From Bacteroides finegoldii DSM 17565 (GTDB lineage: Bacteria; Bacteroidota; Bacteroidia; Bacteroidales; Bacteroidaceae): DNA of 64,000 nucleotides. The position numbers and the translations under genes were made by a program. Location of the stretch: NCBI RefSeq assembly GCF_000156195.1, contig NZ_GG688321.1, forward strand, positions 100,174 to 164,173. Direction: 5' to 3'. Below the pieces are notes generated by a model, which did no database searches, had not been told where the DNA came from, and saw nothing but the letters and a program-made list of their open reading frames with translations. Shown one piece after another: positions 14,536 to 23,675 of the stretch (within the stretch, counting starts at the first letter, position 1; every line of letters begins with the position of its first letter).

Positions 14536-16002
14536 CTTATTGTCAATTCTCAGGACTCCCCTGCAGTTGTGGGAAGTCGCAGCTCCTATTTCACATAAAT
14601 ATTTTACGTCTTTCCATTCCATTCCTGAACCGGCAGAATTATCGCTTTGGGGTTCGATATACCTTAGTTCACCATCCGCAAACCGTTGCAGGATTGTAGC
14701 ATGCCCGCCCCCGCTTTTCCAGCCGATGCACAATTCATATACGCCTTCTTCCTTACATACCTCATTGAAATACTCCATGTACCTTTTAGGGGTCATTTTC
14801 AGGTATCCTTTGTGCGCAAGCCAGCTGTTTATACTTATATGTTGCGCCGGAGTACCGTCGGTGTTTTTCCAGACTTCAAAAGCACGTCCATTACTCAGAT
14901 ATTCAAGTTTAGACCCTGCGACATTGCCTTTGGCGGTAATATCCCATCCACGTAATCGTAAAGCGTATGCCGGTGCGCAAGTCTGGCAGTTGATACTGTA
15001 TGGAGTATCCCGTTTTTTATCGTAATCGCTGTTCTTCCGGTATCTGTTTCCCCTTTTATCGCGGTATATTCCTTTGGAATCCAAAATATACTCTTCCACA
15101 TGTTTGGGATTTGCATTCTGTTTGTCCGCCTTATCCACATCCATAGGTTTTCCTTTTTTGATTTTAAGAGCCTTTTCCATTTCGAGGTTGTTCCGGGCAA
15201 TGGCCATTTTTTCCTCCCCGGTAAGGTAGTCCGGCATTTCCGCAATCATCTCGTCAATACGGGCCATAAGTTTATCCACCGCTTTTTGGGCACCCTTGTG
15301 GGCTTCTGCCTGATATGGATGATTGTCGGAAAACAGTTTGCCGTCCGTTCCCGGATTGTTATCCAGTCCGGGCTGGGGCTTGTTCTTGTCGTCTTCGTCC
15401 GGAAGTGGTGTCGGCTCCTCGTCGGTGGCAGTGAGGTCGCACTTGCAGTTCCACCGGTCGCCCGGTCGGTGGATGTTCCAGAACGTGTCATCAATCGGCC
15501 GGATGGTATTCCAGAACGGGCGGTGGTCAGCCCCCGGATGAATGGAGGTGGACGGTAGCCATTTGAGGTTGGGCAGAATATCGCGTTCGCGCAGGAACTG
15601 TTGCCAGTCAGCCGCCTGATGCGCCCGGATGACCGCCGTATCATACTCCGTCCGCAGCCAGTGACGAACCTGATGGGAAGCAATGGGCAAGACTTCCTGT
15701 ACCCATTTGTCGAACGGTTTTAAAATGCCGTTTGAATCCAATAAAAGTCGTGCCATGTCATTCTGCATACGATGTACCTTGAATGCCGAGAATACGGCAT
15801 TGTTCCGGAGTATGGCATTTCTGAAATCCTCGTCCGGAGTAATGGCCTTGGATTTGCTGAACCCTTCCTTTGCCGCCTTGTCCATCTTTGCCCATATTTC
15901 ATTGAACAGGTTGATTTCGATTTCGGTTGCCGGATGAAAGTCCCTGCTGTATATGTTCAGCAAGGCACGCCGCAGCACCTCTTCGGAGAAGTCAAACTCC
16001 AT
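14497..16002 (-). CDS. MuF-like head protein fused to a papain-fold toxin domain
   Basis: 501 residues. The N-terminal part (about 1-190) is a MuF head morphogenesis domain, ending in the characteristic 'PGDRWNCKCDL' (180-190). After an acidic linker and a helical stretch, residues about 325-480 match a papain-fold toxin layout: 'INCQTCAPAYALRLRGWDIT' (337-356, candidate nucleophile C339 or C342), 'GGGHATILQRF' (H434) and 'RYIEPQSD' (447-454, E450/D454 as third residue). MuF proteins with C-terminal toxin domains are a described class; being in the capsid, the domain could enter the next cell with DNA. Located between portal and gpG-like genes. Confidence 0.82.
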   Translation of the reverse strand: MEFDFSEEVLRRALLNIYSRDFHPATEIEINLFNEIWAKMDKAAKEGFSKSKAITPDEDFRNAILRNNAVFSAFKVHRMQNDMARLLLDSNGILKPFDKWVQEVLPIASHQVRHWLRTEYDTAVIRAHQAADWQQFLRERDILPNLKWLPSTSIHPGADHRPFWNTIRPIDDTFWNIHRPGDRWNCKCDLTATDEEPTPLPDEDDKNKPQPGLDNNPGTDGKLFSDNHPYQAEAHKGAQKAVDKLMARIDEMIAEMPDYLTGEEKMAIARNNLEMEKALKIKKGKPMDVDKADKQNANPKHVEEYILDSKGIYRDKRGNRYRKNSDYDKKRDTPYSINCQTCAPAYALRLRGWDITAKGNVAGSKLEYLSNGRAFEVWKNTDGTPAQHISINSWLAHKGYLKMTPKRYMEYFNEVCKEEGVYELCIGWKSGGGHATILQRFADGELRYIEPQSDNSAGSGMEWKDVKYLCEIGAATSHNCRGVLRIDNKLFDVSFLDIFDT

Positions 16003-16040
16003 GGAGATGCTGCCATTATCAGCCGCATACAGTCTGTCGA

Positions 16041-17393
16041 CTACCAGTCTAAAGCTGCCCCGTCTGCCGGGGCTTTCACGAAAAAACCTTTGAGCCAGTT
16101 CCGGAAGTTTCTTTTCTGTTTCGGTGTCGGTTCATCATCCCGTCCCTTATTCGCTGGCTCCGGCTCCTTCTTCGGGCTTGGAATCTGGTCGGCTTGTTCA
16201 GCCGTCTTTTGTTCCGCCTTCAGCTGCTCGTAATTGGCCGGTTTGTCGATACCGAATTCCTCATAGAGATAGTCGTCGTCGATGGGGATGTTGAAGTTCT
16301 TCTTCAGCTGCGTGAGGATGGATATTTTGGTACCGGCATCCGTTTCCTTCGGTTCGGGGAAACAGAACGTACCCCCTTCGGTGTTGATGCCCATGCGCAG
16401 CAGAATGTCCGTCATGTCGTAATTCAGCACGTTGAGCACGTACTTCCGGTCGGCCTCCAGTACCTTGTCCTCTACTTTCTTATGAACCGTACCCAAAGCC
16501 TGCGTGCCTTTTTCGGACGATTCGGTGGTCAGCGTATTGCCCAGTATCAGTTTGGAAATTTCGTTGTTGCACCGCTCGCAGAGGCGTTCATAGACATCGG
16601 CAGACCCTGTTTTGTTTCCGGCTTCCGTGAGTTTGAGTTCCGTGTCCTTGGCATGGAAGAACTGCGCCAGACTTCCGGCATTGGCCGCATCCTCCATGGC
16701 CCGCTGGCGTGACTCGTCGTCGTCGGAATCATAGATATATTCCTGGATAGGCATGCCGAATACCTCGGAGAACTGTGCCCAGTCGCCCGTAGTGTTACGT
16801 TTGTAGATGACCCAAGGTGCAGCCTTGGCCAACAGCCCCAAATCGGACGGTGAACCCACAAACAGCAGGTCGGTATATTCATTCCAGGAATGGCCGGTAA
16901 TGTCCGTCTGGTGGCGCAGGATGAGTTCCCTGACCGGATCCACATGCTTGCGTGGTACCAGGTCATAATCCACCCACTCCTGCAGCTTGTAGAACTGGCA
17001 GAGCGAGAAGCCCCAGAATTTCGCATCAAGGATGTCACCCACCAGCCGGTTGAACCAGGGCGACTGTATCTGTTCGTTGATTTTATCGTCGGGCTTCCCG
17101 TCCACCCGGAATTCCATGTTGGAGCACAGCACGGCATTCTTTCGCTTTTCGAGCACACAGGAAAGGTGGGTATCCATCAGAATGTCCTCGTAGAGGTCAT
17201 AAAGTTTGTAACGTCGCGAGAAATCGACATTCTCGGCCACCCTTACGGCTGCCATGTAGTCGGAAATGTCCAGCCCGAAGCGTTTGGGCTGTGTGAGCAC
17301 AATCACATTCGGTCTCTTTTGTCCCGGCAACGTGAAGTTTCCCCCTACGGTGATGATGCCGGCTTTGTTGTTTTTTCTGTTTTTCTTTTTCAT
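16041..17393 (-). CDS. Portal protein, Mu gp29-like (DUF935)
   Basis: 450 residues. DUF935-like features include 'DTHLSCVLEKRKNAVL', 'FWGFSLCQFYKL', 'WAQFSEVFGMPIQEY' and the C-terminal region 'EISKLILGNTLTTESSEKG'. The portal forms the dodecameric ring at the head vertex for DNA entry. The C-terminal 60 residues are low-complexity (E/P/K-rich). Followed leftward by the MuF gene after 38 bp, the usual portal-MuF order. Confidence 0.9.
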   Translation of the reverse strand: MKKKNRKNNKAGIITVGGNFTLPGQKRPNVIVLTQPKRFGLDISDYMAAVRVAENVDFSRRYKLYDLYEDILMDTHLSCVLEKRKNAVLCSNMEFRVDGKPDDKINEQIQSPWFNRLVGDILDAKFWGFSLCQFYKLQEWVDYDLVPRKHVDPVRELILRHQTDITGHSWNEYTDLLFVGSPSDLGLLAKAAPWVIYKRNTTGDWAQFSEVFGMPIQEYIYDSDDDESRQRAMEDAANAGSLAQFFHAKDTELKLTEAGNKTGSADVYERLCERCNNEISKLILGNTLTTESSEKGTQALGTVHKKVEDKVLEADRKYVLNVLNYDMTDILLRMGINTEGGTFCFPEPKETDAGTKISILTQLKKNFNIPIDDDYLYEEFGIDKPANYEQLKAEQKTAEQADQIPSPKKEPEPANKGRDDEPTPKQKRNFRNWLKGFFVKAPADGAALDW

Positions 17394-17405
17394 GATGCTT
17401 GCTTT

Positions 17406-17831
17406 TTACCAGTGGTTCGTTCGTTTGCGGTTGCTTTGAATGCGGAAATCCGACCTGCCCGCCCTTTGTTCCTCGGGCAGCAGCGGAGCCCCTTCGATTG
17501 AAATGTCCTCGTCGGCCACCGCCTTCATCCATTCCACCGCCCGTTCGTAACGATCCTTGCGTACCTGGGAAAGTTTCTGCGGGTTGTGGATGCAGAAGAT
17601 GTGATAGACCGCCATGTCGATGACCATCATCAGCACGAGCTGGTTACGGTTCTCGCCGGTGGCTGCAAAAATCTTGTTGCAGTCGTAGCGTTTGCCCAGA
17701 TAACACCGCATTTCGGCAATGGCCCTGTCCTCGCAAACCTCAATGACCGTTTCGTCTTCGCGAACCAGTGCGTCGAGGATGTCTCGGTGGATGCTCGCAT
17801 CGTAATCGGTAAGTTCAACAAATTTGCTCAT
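17406..17831 (-). CDS. Mu gp36-like protein (DUF1320)
   Basis: 141 residues. 'AIAEMRCYLGKRYDCNKIF' and 'VLMMVIDMAVYHIFCIHNP' fit the DUF1320/gp36 pattern, associated with head-tail joining in Mu-like phages. Unlike Mu, it lies between the terminase and portal genes. Confidence 0.8.
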   Translation of the reverse strand: MSKFVELTDYDASIHRDILDALVREDETVIEVCEDRAIAEMRCYLGKRYDCNKIFAATGENRNQLVLMMVIDMAVYHIFCIHNPQKLSQVRKDRYERAVEWMKAVADEDISIEGAPLLPEEQRAGRSDFRIQSNRKRTNHW

Positions 17832-17852
17832 AGTCCTATTGTTTTAGAGTTG

Positions 17853-19385
17853 TCATAATCTTTTCTTATTCCGTTTTCTTACATCCTTCCGTGATCGGAA
17901 TACGGGCGGTTCAATGCGCCTGATCAGTTCGTCAATGATACGGTTCGCCCCTTCGACCGCATCCGGTCCGTCGGCCGGATAGCGCATGGTCAGGGTGAAC
18001 AACTTGAACTGATCCTCCAGTTCCTTCATGTGCGGATTGTCCCGTTCAGCCTCGTTGAGGATGAGGTTCCCCTCGCGGTTGAGCGGTTCAAGGTTGGCCT
18101 CGATGCGCGTAGCCTTGTCCGTCTTCTTCTCCTCGTCGCCCCGGATGAACAGCGCAATCTTCTGTTCGCGGCGTACTTTTGCCACCAGCGGTTTGAACAC
18201 CTGTTGGAAGAAAGGGTCCTGCAGCTTGTTGTTCTCCATGTAGCAATAGACATTGGTCTTGCCCCCGACAAATTCAAGCATCCGGACATACCAGTCAATG
18301 AACTCCGCATTGAGCGCCTGTGCCAGGAAAGTCTTGATGACGTAAAGCCTGCCACCCAATTTGCCACAGAGCGAAACCGTCTTGAAGGATTTGCCTTTCT
18401 TACCCTTGCTTTCGCCCGGTGCCGGGTCGCCATACACCACGAGGAACTTGAATTTGGAGAGTGCCGGAACCTTGCCGTATGCAATGTTTTCGAATACCTC
18501 TCCCACGGAAATCGGGTTGTTGAAATATTCTCCCTGTGCCGCCTTTTTGGATATTTTGGACAGTGTGCGGTCGATGTCCTCTTCCGAGTTCTTTTCCGGC
18601 CATGTGGAAAAACCGTTTTTGTCGCGGATGTTCACGATGTCCCAGGAGTCGGCCATTTCGCCCGCCCTCACCACGCAGCAGTCCTTGGCGATGATGTTTC
18701 CGCAGAAGATGACCAGTGTAGGTTCGGAAATGGACCTTGTGGGATACAGCGCATTTTCCCACCAGTCCCAGCGCTTCTGGATGATGTCCGGGTTCTTGGT
18801 ATCCTCGTCCGTATCAAAGTCATCGACCAGCAGTACGTCGGGACGTATGGCCTCGTTTCGCGAACCACGCGGAGATTGTCCGGCACCCAGTGCGCGGAAA
18901 GAGACCTTCCCTTTGGTGGTGAATTCATCCTCGGTCCATGAGCCCGGCAGTTCCTGTTTGCCGTAGTATGCCATGATGCGTCCGTTGGCTTCGAGATTGG
19001 CCCGGTAGGGATCGAGCAGGCGCACCGCATTGTCCTTGCTGTTGGAGGTCAGAATCACATTCTTTTTGCGTCCGGTAAGCGTGAGATTCATGACGATGAA
19101 CATGGTGACGGTGGATTTGGCCAGCTCACGGCTCCAAGAAAGCACCTCAAACCATTCATCGTGTGCAATGATCCGCCGGATAGCCTTTTTCTGGAAGTCG
19201 GCAAATTCATATTTGACATAATTCGGAAAAAAGAACTTGATCCATTCTATGGGATGTTTCTCAAGATATTCCCGGTGTTTTTCCCGTTCGGCTGCCGTCA
19301 TGTTCCTATCGACCGGTGTAGCCCTTGCGATGTCTTCTTTGTACTTCTCCCAATCGAGGAGAGCGAGTCTGTCAGTCTGTTTCAT
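17853..19385 (-). CDS. Terminase large subunit, Mu gp28-like
   Basis: 510 residues. The ATPase has a degenerate Walker A 'SWSRELAKST' (83-92) and Walker B 'VLLVDDF' (184-190), with motif III-like 'LVIFCGNI' near 224-231. The nuclease domain starts at 'FLVVYGDPAPGES' (D320) and includes 'VYCYMENN'. It packages phage DNA by a headful mechanism in Mu relatives. The gene follows the small subunit by 11 bp. Confidence 0.9.
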   Translation of the reverse strand: MKQTDRLALLDWEKYKEDIARATPVDRNMTAAEREKHREYLEKHPIEWIKFFFPNYVKYEFADFQKKAIRRIIAHDEWFEVLSWSRELAKSTVTMFIVMNLTLTGRKKNVILTSNSKDNAVRLLDPYRANLEANGRIMAYYGKQELPGSWTEDEFTTKGKVSFRALGAGQSPRGSRNEAIRPDVLLVDDFDTDEDTKNPDIIQKRWDWWENALYPTRSISEPTLVIFCGNIIAKDCCVVRAGEMADSWDIVNIRDKNGFSTWPEKNSEEDIDRTLSKISKKAAQGEYFNNPISVGEVFENIAYGKVPALSKFKFLVVYGDPAPGESKGKKGKSFKTVSLCGKLGGRLYVIKTFLAQALNAEFIDWYVRMLEFVGGKTNVYCYMENNKLQDPFFQQVFKPLVAKVRREQKIALFIRGDEEKKTDKATRIEANLEPLNREGNLILNEAERDNPHMKELEDQFKLFTLTMRYPADGPDAVEGANRIIDELIRRIEPPVFRSRKDVRKRNKKRL

Positions 19386-19396
19386 TGTCTATCCCT

Positions 19397-19840
19397 TTAT
19401 AATTTGTCTTTAATGTACGCATCGGCCAGGCGTGTAATTTCCTTTGCCTTTTCGAGGTCGGCCGCCCGTACCCAGTCGATGAGCCCGGTGAGGACACTGA
19501 TGATGTCGGCAATGCCCACTTCCTGCTCCATGTTGCGTATGGCCGCCGACAGTTTCCCGAGGATGTCAGCCTCCTTGGATGAGGGGAACCGTTCCCCTTC
19601 GGGCCGTTCGGCGATGGCCTTGTTTATTTCGGCCACCTGCCGGTAGAGGTTAGCCACCTGTTCCTGCCTTGTGAGCGTAAGCCCCACCTTCTGTTCCTCC
19701 CACTTCCCGGCCCGTACCCAGTTGGACACGGACACCCGTGACACGCCCACCCGGTCGGCGATTTCCTGCTGTGTGAGGTTTTCCTTGAGGTACAAAGTTT
19801 TTGCCCATTCCTTTTTCTGGGCATTCGTCAAATCTGCCAT
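19397..19840 (-). CDS. Terminase small subunit-like HTH protein
   Basis: 147 residues. The N-terminus has a clear HTH ('NLTQQEIADRVGVSRVSVSNW', about residues 21-41) as in phage terminase small subunits and Mu gp27-type proteins; the rest is helical. First gene of the leftward late operon. It recognises phage DNA for packaging. Confidence 0.85.
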   Translation of the reverse strand: MADLTNAQKKEWAKTLYLKENLTQQEIADRVGVSRVSVSNWVRAGKWEEQKVGLTLTRQEQVANLYRQVAEINKAIAERPEGERFPSSKEADILGKLSAAIRNMEQEVGIADIISVLTGLIDWVRAADLEKAKEITRLADAYIKDKL

Positions 19841-19930
19841 AAATCGTCCTTTTTAGTTGTAAATCACGTTACAAAATTGCATGAAAAAGCGGGGTTTGTA
19901 AAAGCGCGTACGCATGATGACGGGTTACAG

Positions 19931-19960
19931 CGTTATGATAACGCCAGAAAACGTTATGAT
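19931..19960. promoter_or_regulatory. Candidate late-activator binding sites between divergent late operons
   Basis: CGTTATGATAACG (19931-19943) is a perfect palindrome around a central G, and CGTTATGAT recurs at 19952-19960. The region 19841-20037 separates divergent late operons and I found no TAnnTTTG on either strand, so a phage activator is expected. Confidence 0.5.
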
Positions 19961-20037
19961 GCGGACGCGGTTTCTTGGTGCCATGGGAATGTTCTATTTT
20001 CGCACCATCGAAAGGCGGGGAAACCGCTGGTAAAGAC

Positions 20038-21084
20038 ATGACGATGAGCAGATTTTTCAATATTACAACGAGTGACGACGGCACCAGTACGATATTCCTG
20101 TACGGGGACATCGGAGACTATACGGAGGTGCAAAGCGGGCGCATAGCCCAGGAACTGATGGAAGCCGAACGCGTGAGCCGACGCATCCATGTGCGTATCA
20201 ACAGCAACGGCGGGGAAGTGTACAGCGGCATTGCGATATTCAACGCCCTGCGCCATAGCCAGGCCGACATCCGCATTTATGTGGATGGCATAGCCGCCAG
20301 CATGGCCAGTGTGATAGCCCTTTGCGGCAAGCCCGTAGAAATGAGCAAATATGCCCGTCTGATGCTGCACAGTGTGAGCGGCGGGTGTTACGGCAACAAG
20401 CAGGACCTGCAGCGTTGCATGGAAGAGATAGAAAGCCTGGAAGGCAGCTTGAGTGAAATCTATGCCGAGCGGCTGGGCATGAGCAAGGAAGAAGTGAAAC
20501 AGACCTATTTTGACGGCGAGGACCATTGGCTGACCGCCAAGGAAGCCCTGGACCTTGGTTTCATAGACGACATCTATGATGCAGACCCCGTGCCGGCAGA
20601 CAGTACACCGGCGCAGATATATACTTTATTCAATAACCGGCTCGTTGAGCCACAAAAAAACAGAGAAGACATGAATCTGGAAGACGTAAAGAAACGCCCG
20701 CGCTTCAAGGACTGCGCGAGTGATGCGGATGTGTTCCGCCTGATGGACCAACTGGAGGAAGAGGCAGGCAAGGTACCTATCCTTACGAAAGAGAACACCG
20801 ACCTGAAGGCCAAGGTGAAGACCTACGAAGACAAGGCTGAAGCCGAAGACCTTGCCGCCCGCAAGCAGCTGCTTGACGCAGCCGAGCAGGACGGTCGCAT
20901 TGATGCGACTACCCGCCCCATCTACGAAAACCTTTTGGCCAATGACCGCGAGAACGGCGAAAAGGCCCTGGCCCAACTGCCGGTAAAGCGCCGTGTGATG
21001 GAAGACCTGCATCTGGAACCGAATGGTGAAGAAAGCCCCTGGAACAGGCGTATGCGAGAAATTAAGGACAAACGTAAAAAGTGA
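20038..21084 (+). CDS. ClpP-like head maturation protease with scaffold-like C-terminus
   Basis: 348 residues from the ATG at 20038. A longer frame from a TTG at 19975 runs through the divergent regulatory region and is unlikely. ClpP-fold motifs: 'IRIYVDGIAASMASVIAL' (catalytic S88) and 'RLMLHSVSGG' (H111), then 'WLTAKEALDLGFIDDI'. Residues about 210-348 are charged and coiled-coil rich ('EENTDLKAKVKTYEDKAEAE' in outline), resembling a fused scaffold, as in Mu gpI/Z. Followed by the capsid gene after 7 bp. Confidence 0.88.
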   Translation: MTMSRFFNITTSDDGTSTIFLYGDIGDYTEVQSGRIAQELMEAERVSRRIHVRINSNGGEVYSGIAIFNALRHSQADIRIYVDGIAASMASVIALCGKPVEMSKYARLMLHSVSGGCYGNKQDLQRCMEEIESLEGSLSEIYAERLGMSKEEVKQTYFDGEDHWLTAKEALDLGFIDDIYDADPVPADSTPAQIYTLFNNRLVEPQKNREDMNLEDVKKRPRFKDCASDADVFRLMDQLEEEAGKVPILTKENTDLKAKVKTYEDKAEAEDLAARKQLLDAAEQDGRIDATTRPIYENLLANDRENGEKALAQLPVKRRVMEDLHLEPNGEESPWNRRMREIKDKRKK

Positions 21085-21091
21085 TTGAACT

Positions 21092-22291
21092 ATGGCAATA
21101 ATTGTAAGAAACACGAATTACAGCGGCGAGGTACTGGAACAGTTGCTGACGCTTGCCGCTACGAGCAATGAGATTGTGGAAAAGGGGCTGATCATGGTGA
21201 TTCCCGGTGTGGAGAAGAAAATCAGCCTGCCGCGCCTGAAGACCGGCAAGATGCTCCAGAAGCGCAAGGAGAACCCCGGCGTGGAGGATTCGAAGGGCAA
21301 CTTCAACTACGACGAAAAGAGTCTTGACCCGGTGGACTTCATGGCCTTTACGGTGTTTAACCCCCGCACGTTCGAGAACATCTGGCGCAAATGGCAGCCG
21401 AAGGGCAACCTGGTATTCTCGGAACTTCCGCCCGAAGCGCAGAACGCCCTGCTTGCCGAGTTGGCCAAGCGGGTACAGTTTGAACTGGGTGACCACTATG
21501 TGAACGGTGAATATGGGGATGATGACGACCACTTGTTTAACGGCATCCTGACCCAGATGGCCAAGGATACTGAGGTGATTGTGGTGGACAGCGCAGAATC
21601 GACCATGCTGGGCAGACTGAAAGCCATGCGTGCGAAGATTCCCGTGGCCATCCGCAACAACCCGGACCTCCGCATTCTGATGAGCGTGAACGACTTTGAC
21701 AAGTATGATGACGAGCTGACCCAGCGCGAGTCCAAGAACACGAGCGAAACCGATGTGAATGCCCGTCGCTACAAGGGCATTACCATTGAGACGCTTGCGG
21801 CCTGGCCCGATGATCTGATTGTGTGCACCCTCTGTTCGCCCGATGCCGGCGGCAACCTGTTTGCGGCTGTGAACCTGCAGGACGATGAAGACGTGATTCA
21901 GATTGACAAGATCTCGAACGCGAGCGAACTGTACTTCTTCAAGATGCTGATGAAGGCTGACACGAACATTGCCTTCGGTGAAGAAGTGGTGGTGCTGGAC
22001 AAGCGAAGCAACCCCGTGTTCAAGGCGAGCGAGAAGAAGATTTCAGTTGACCCTGCCAGTGTGACCCTTGAGGCAACCGGTGGCAGTGAAGAAGTGACCG
22101 TGACCGCCAGCGGAGAATATGAGATAGGCAGTGCCCCTGCCGGCTTCAAGGTGGAAGCGACGGATAAAGGCGTGAAGATTTCGGCCGGTGCAAACAGTGG
22201 CAGTCAGAAAACCGGTACACTGACCCTTACGCTCAATGCCGACCGCAGCAAGACGGCCAAGATTACCATTACCCAAAACCAGAAAGGATAA
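21092..22291 (+). CDS. Major capsid protein with C-terminal BACON/Ig-like domain
   Basis: 399 residues. Position directly after the protease-scaffold gene and features such as 'PRLKTGKMLQKR', 'DFMAFTVFNPRTFE' and 'VNARRYKGITIETLAAWPDD' support a capsid subunit. Residues 317-399 form a separate beta-rich module starting 'ISVDPASVTLEATGGSEEV' and ending 'TLTLNADRSKTAKITITQN', the pattern of BACON/Ig-like domains. Such domains on capsids decorate the surface and may bind glycans. The fusion is seen directly; binding is inferred. Confidence 0.85.
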   Translation: MAIIVRNTNYSGEVLEQLLTLAATSNEIVEKGLIMVIPGVEKKISLPRLKTGKMLQKRKENPGVEDSKGNFNYDEKSLDPVDFMAFTVFNPRTFENIWRKWQPKGNLVFSELPPEAQNALLAELAKRVQFELGDHYVNGEYGDDDDHLFNGILTQMAKDTEVIVVDSAESTMLGRLKAMRAKIPVAIRNNPDLRILMSVNDFDKYDDELTQRESKNTSETDVNARRYKGITIETLAAWPDDLIVCTLCSPDAGGNLFAAVNLQDDEDVIQIDKISNASELYFFKMLMKADTNIAFGEEVVVLDKRSNPVFKASEKKISVDPASVTLEATGGSEEVTVTASGEYEIGSAPAGFKVEATDKGVKISAGANSGSQKTGTLTLTLNADRSKTAKITITQNQKG

Positions 22292-22297
22292 GATGGT

Positions 22298-22762
22298 ATG
22301 GCAAAATTGAAGTATCTGGTAATTCACTGTACGGCAACCCCGGAGGGGCGTGAGGTATCATCGGCGGACATCCGGAAGTGGCACACTTCGCCCGTAAGCC
22401 AGGGTGGCAGAGGTTGGAAACAGGTGGGCTACACCGACCTGTTCCACCTGCAGGGCGGTGTGGAACGCTTGGTGAACAACAACGAGGATGCGCAGGTGGA
22501 TCCCTGGGAAGTGACCAACGGAGCCAAGGGGTACAACAGCGTGAGCCGCCACATTGTGTATGCCGGCGGTGTGGCCAAGGACGGCAAGACCCCGAAGGAC
22601 ACCCGCACCGGCTGCCAGAAAAAGGCACTGGAGAAGTATGTGAAGGACTTCCATCGCAGATTCCCGGATGTGCGCATTGTGGGACACAACGAGCTGGCGG
22701 CCAAAGCCTGCCCCAGTTTCGATGTACAGAAATGGCTGAAAGAAATAGGTATTAACCAATAA
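22298..22762 (+). CDS. Endolysin, N-acetylmuramoyl-L-alanine amidase (Amidase_2)
   Basis: 154 residues, T7-lysozyme-like. Zinc ligands are H10 ('LVIHCTAT'), H130 and C138 ('VGHNELAAKACPSFDV', H-x7-C spacing). It cleaves the peptide stem from peptidoglycan glycan. No signal peptide is seen, so release depends on the neighbouring holin candidate. Heads a lysis cassette placed unusually between capsid and tail genes. Confidence 0.92.
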   Translation: MAKLKYLVIHCTATPEGREVSSADIRKWHTSPVSQGGRGWKQVGYTDLFHLQGGVERLVNNNEDAQVDPWEVTNGAKGYNSVSRHIVYAGGVAKDGKTPKDTRTGCQKKALEKYVKDFHRRFPDVRIVGHNELAAKACPSFDVQKWLKEIGINQ

Positions 22763-22777
22763 TAAAAGAAGCAATCA

Positions 22778-23167
22778 ATGAAACGAATTATGCTGTTTAT
22801 GATGCTGATGCTGGGAACAGTATCGGCTGTGATGGCCCAAGGGGCCGATGTTCCGGCAACGGACTATGACGCAATGATTGGCACCTTTGCCGGTTTCGTC
22901 GGCGGTGTGGTGGTGCTTACTGAAGGGTTGAAAGGTTTGTTCCCCAACATGAAAGGCTGGGTGACGCAGCTGGTGAGCTGGTGTGTGGGCTTGGTGTGCG
23001 CGATGCTACTGTGGTGGCTTGATGCCGGATTTGTGAGTGATGTGAGCTGGGACATTGCCTTGCTCTATGGTTTTGGTGCCTCACTTGTAGCCAATGGGGT
23101 AGCCGACACGGGACTGGTGCAATGGGTTATCGGACTATTCCGAAAGAAACGCGAGGAAGCAGAATAA
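22778..23167 (+). CDS. Holin-like membrane protein
   Basis: 129 residues. An N-terminal hydrophobic segment resembling a signal peptide (ending 'VSAVMAQ') is followed by three further hydrophobic stretches ('IGTFAGFVGGVVVLTEG', 'LVSWCVGLVCAMLLWW', 'ALLYGFGASLVANGVADTG') and a basic tail 'FRKKREEAE'. Size, topology and position after the amidase suggest a holin. Confidence 0.7.
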   Translation: MKRIMLFMMLMLGTVSAVMAQGADVPATDYDAMIGTFAGFVGGVVVLTEGLKGLFPNMKGWVTQLVSWCVGLVCAMLLWWLDAGFVSDVSWDIALLYGFGASLVANGVADTGLVQWVIGLFRKKREEAE

Positions 23168-23195
23168 AAGGTTGACTGACTAAAAAACGGGTGGT

Positions 23196-23675
23196 ATGGA
23201 CTTTAGCGAGATCATGAACATTATTCTTAGCGGCGGCCTTGTGGGCACTGCAGCAGCCATCGGTTCCCTGCGTGCTACGGTGAGGAAAGCGAAAGCGGAA
23301 GCGATGAAAGCCGAAGCCGACGCAGAGGGTGTGCGTGTGGATAACGCAGAACATGCCACCCGCGTTTTGGTGAGCAATATTGTGGTACCCTTAAAAGAAG
23401 AACTGAATGCAACAAGAAAAGACCTGCAGGCCAACAAGCGCGAAATGGCGCGACTGCGCAAGGCCATTGACACTGCCAACAGTTGCCGCCATCATGATGA
23501 CTGTCCTGTGCTTGGCGGGCTGCGCAAGCAGCAGGAAGAGCACGACGGTGGAGAAGATACAGACGGAATCGGCAAGCACCGACAGCGCGAGCGGAAGCCG
23601 ACGGGCGGGACTGGTGATGGCGGGTATACCGGCGAGTTCGGTGAAGCTGTCTATACCTGCGGACAGCCTCCGTAA
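23196..23675 (+). CDS. Rz-like inner-membrane coiled-coil protein (putative)
   Basis: 159 residues. A weak N-terminal membrane segment ('IILSGGLVGTAAAIGSL') is followed by a coiled coil rich in A/E/K (about residues 27-95). The last 90 residues are in a second frame relative to the downstream gene and look poorly conserved. The nested arrangement with the next gene recalls Rz/Rz1, but it could simply be a small lysis accessory protein. Confidence 0.6.
   Translation: MDFSEIMNIILSGGLVGTAAAIGSLRATVRKAKAEAMKAEADAEGVRVDNAEHATRVLVSNIVVPLKEELNATRKDLQANKREMARLRKAIDTANSCRHHDDCPVLGGLRKQQEEHDGGEDTDGIGKHRQRERKPTGGTGDGGYTGEFGEAVYTCGQPP

Noticed and set aside
19975..20037. N-terminal extension of the head protease from TTG
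   Set aside because: Runs through the divergent control region and is not protease-like; the ATG at 20038 gives the expected N-terminus.
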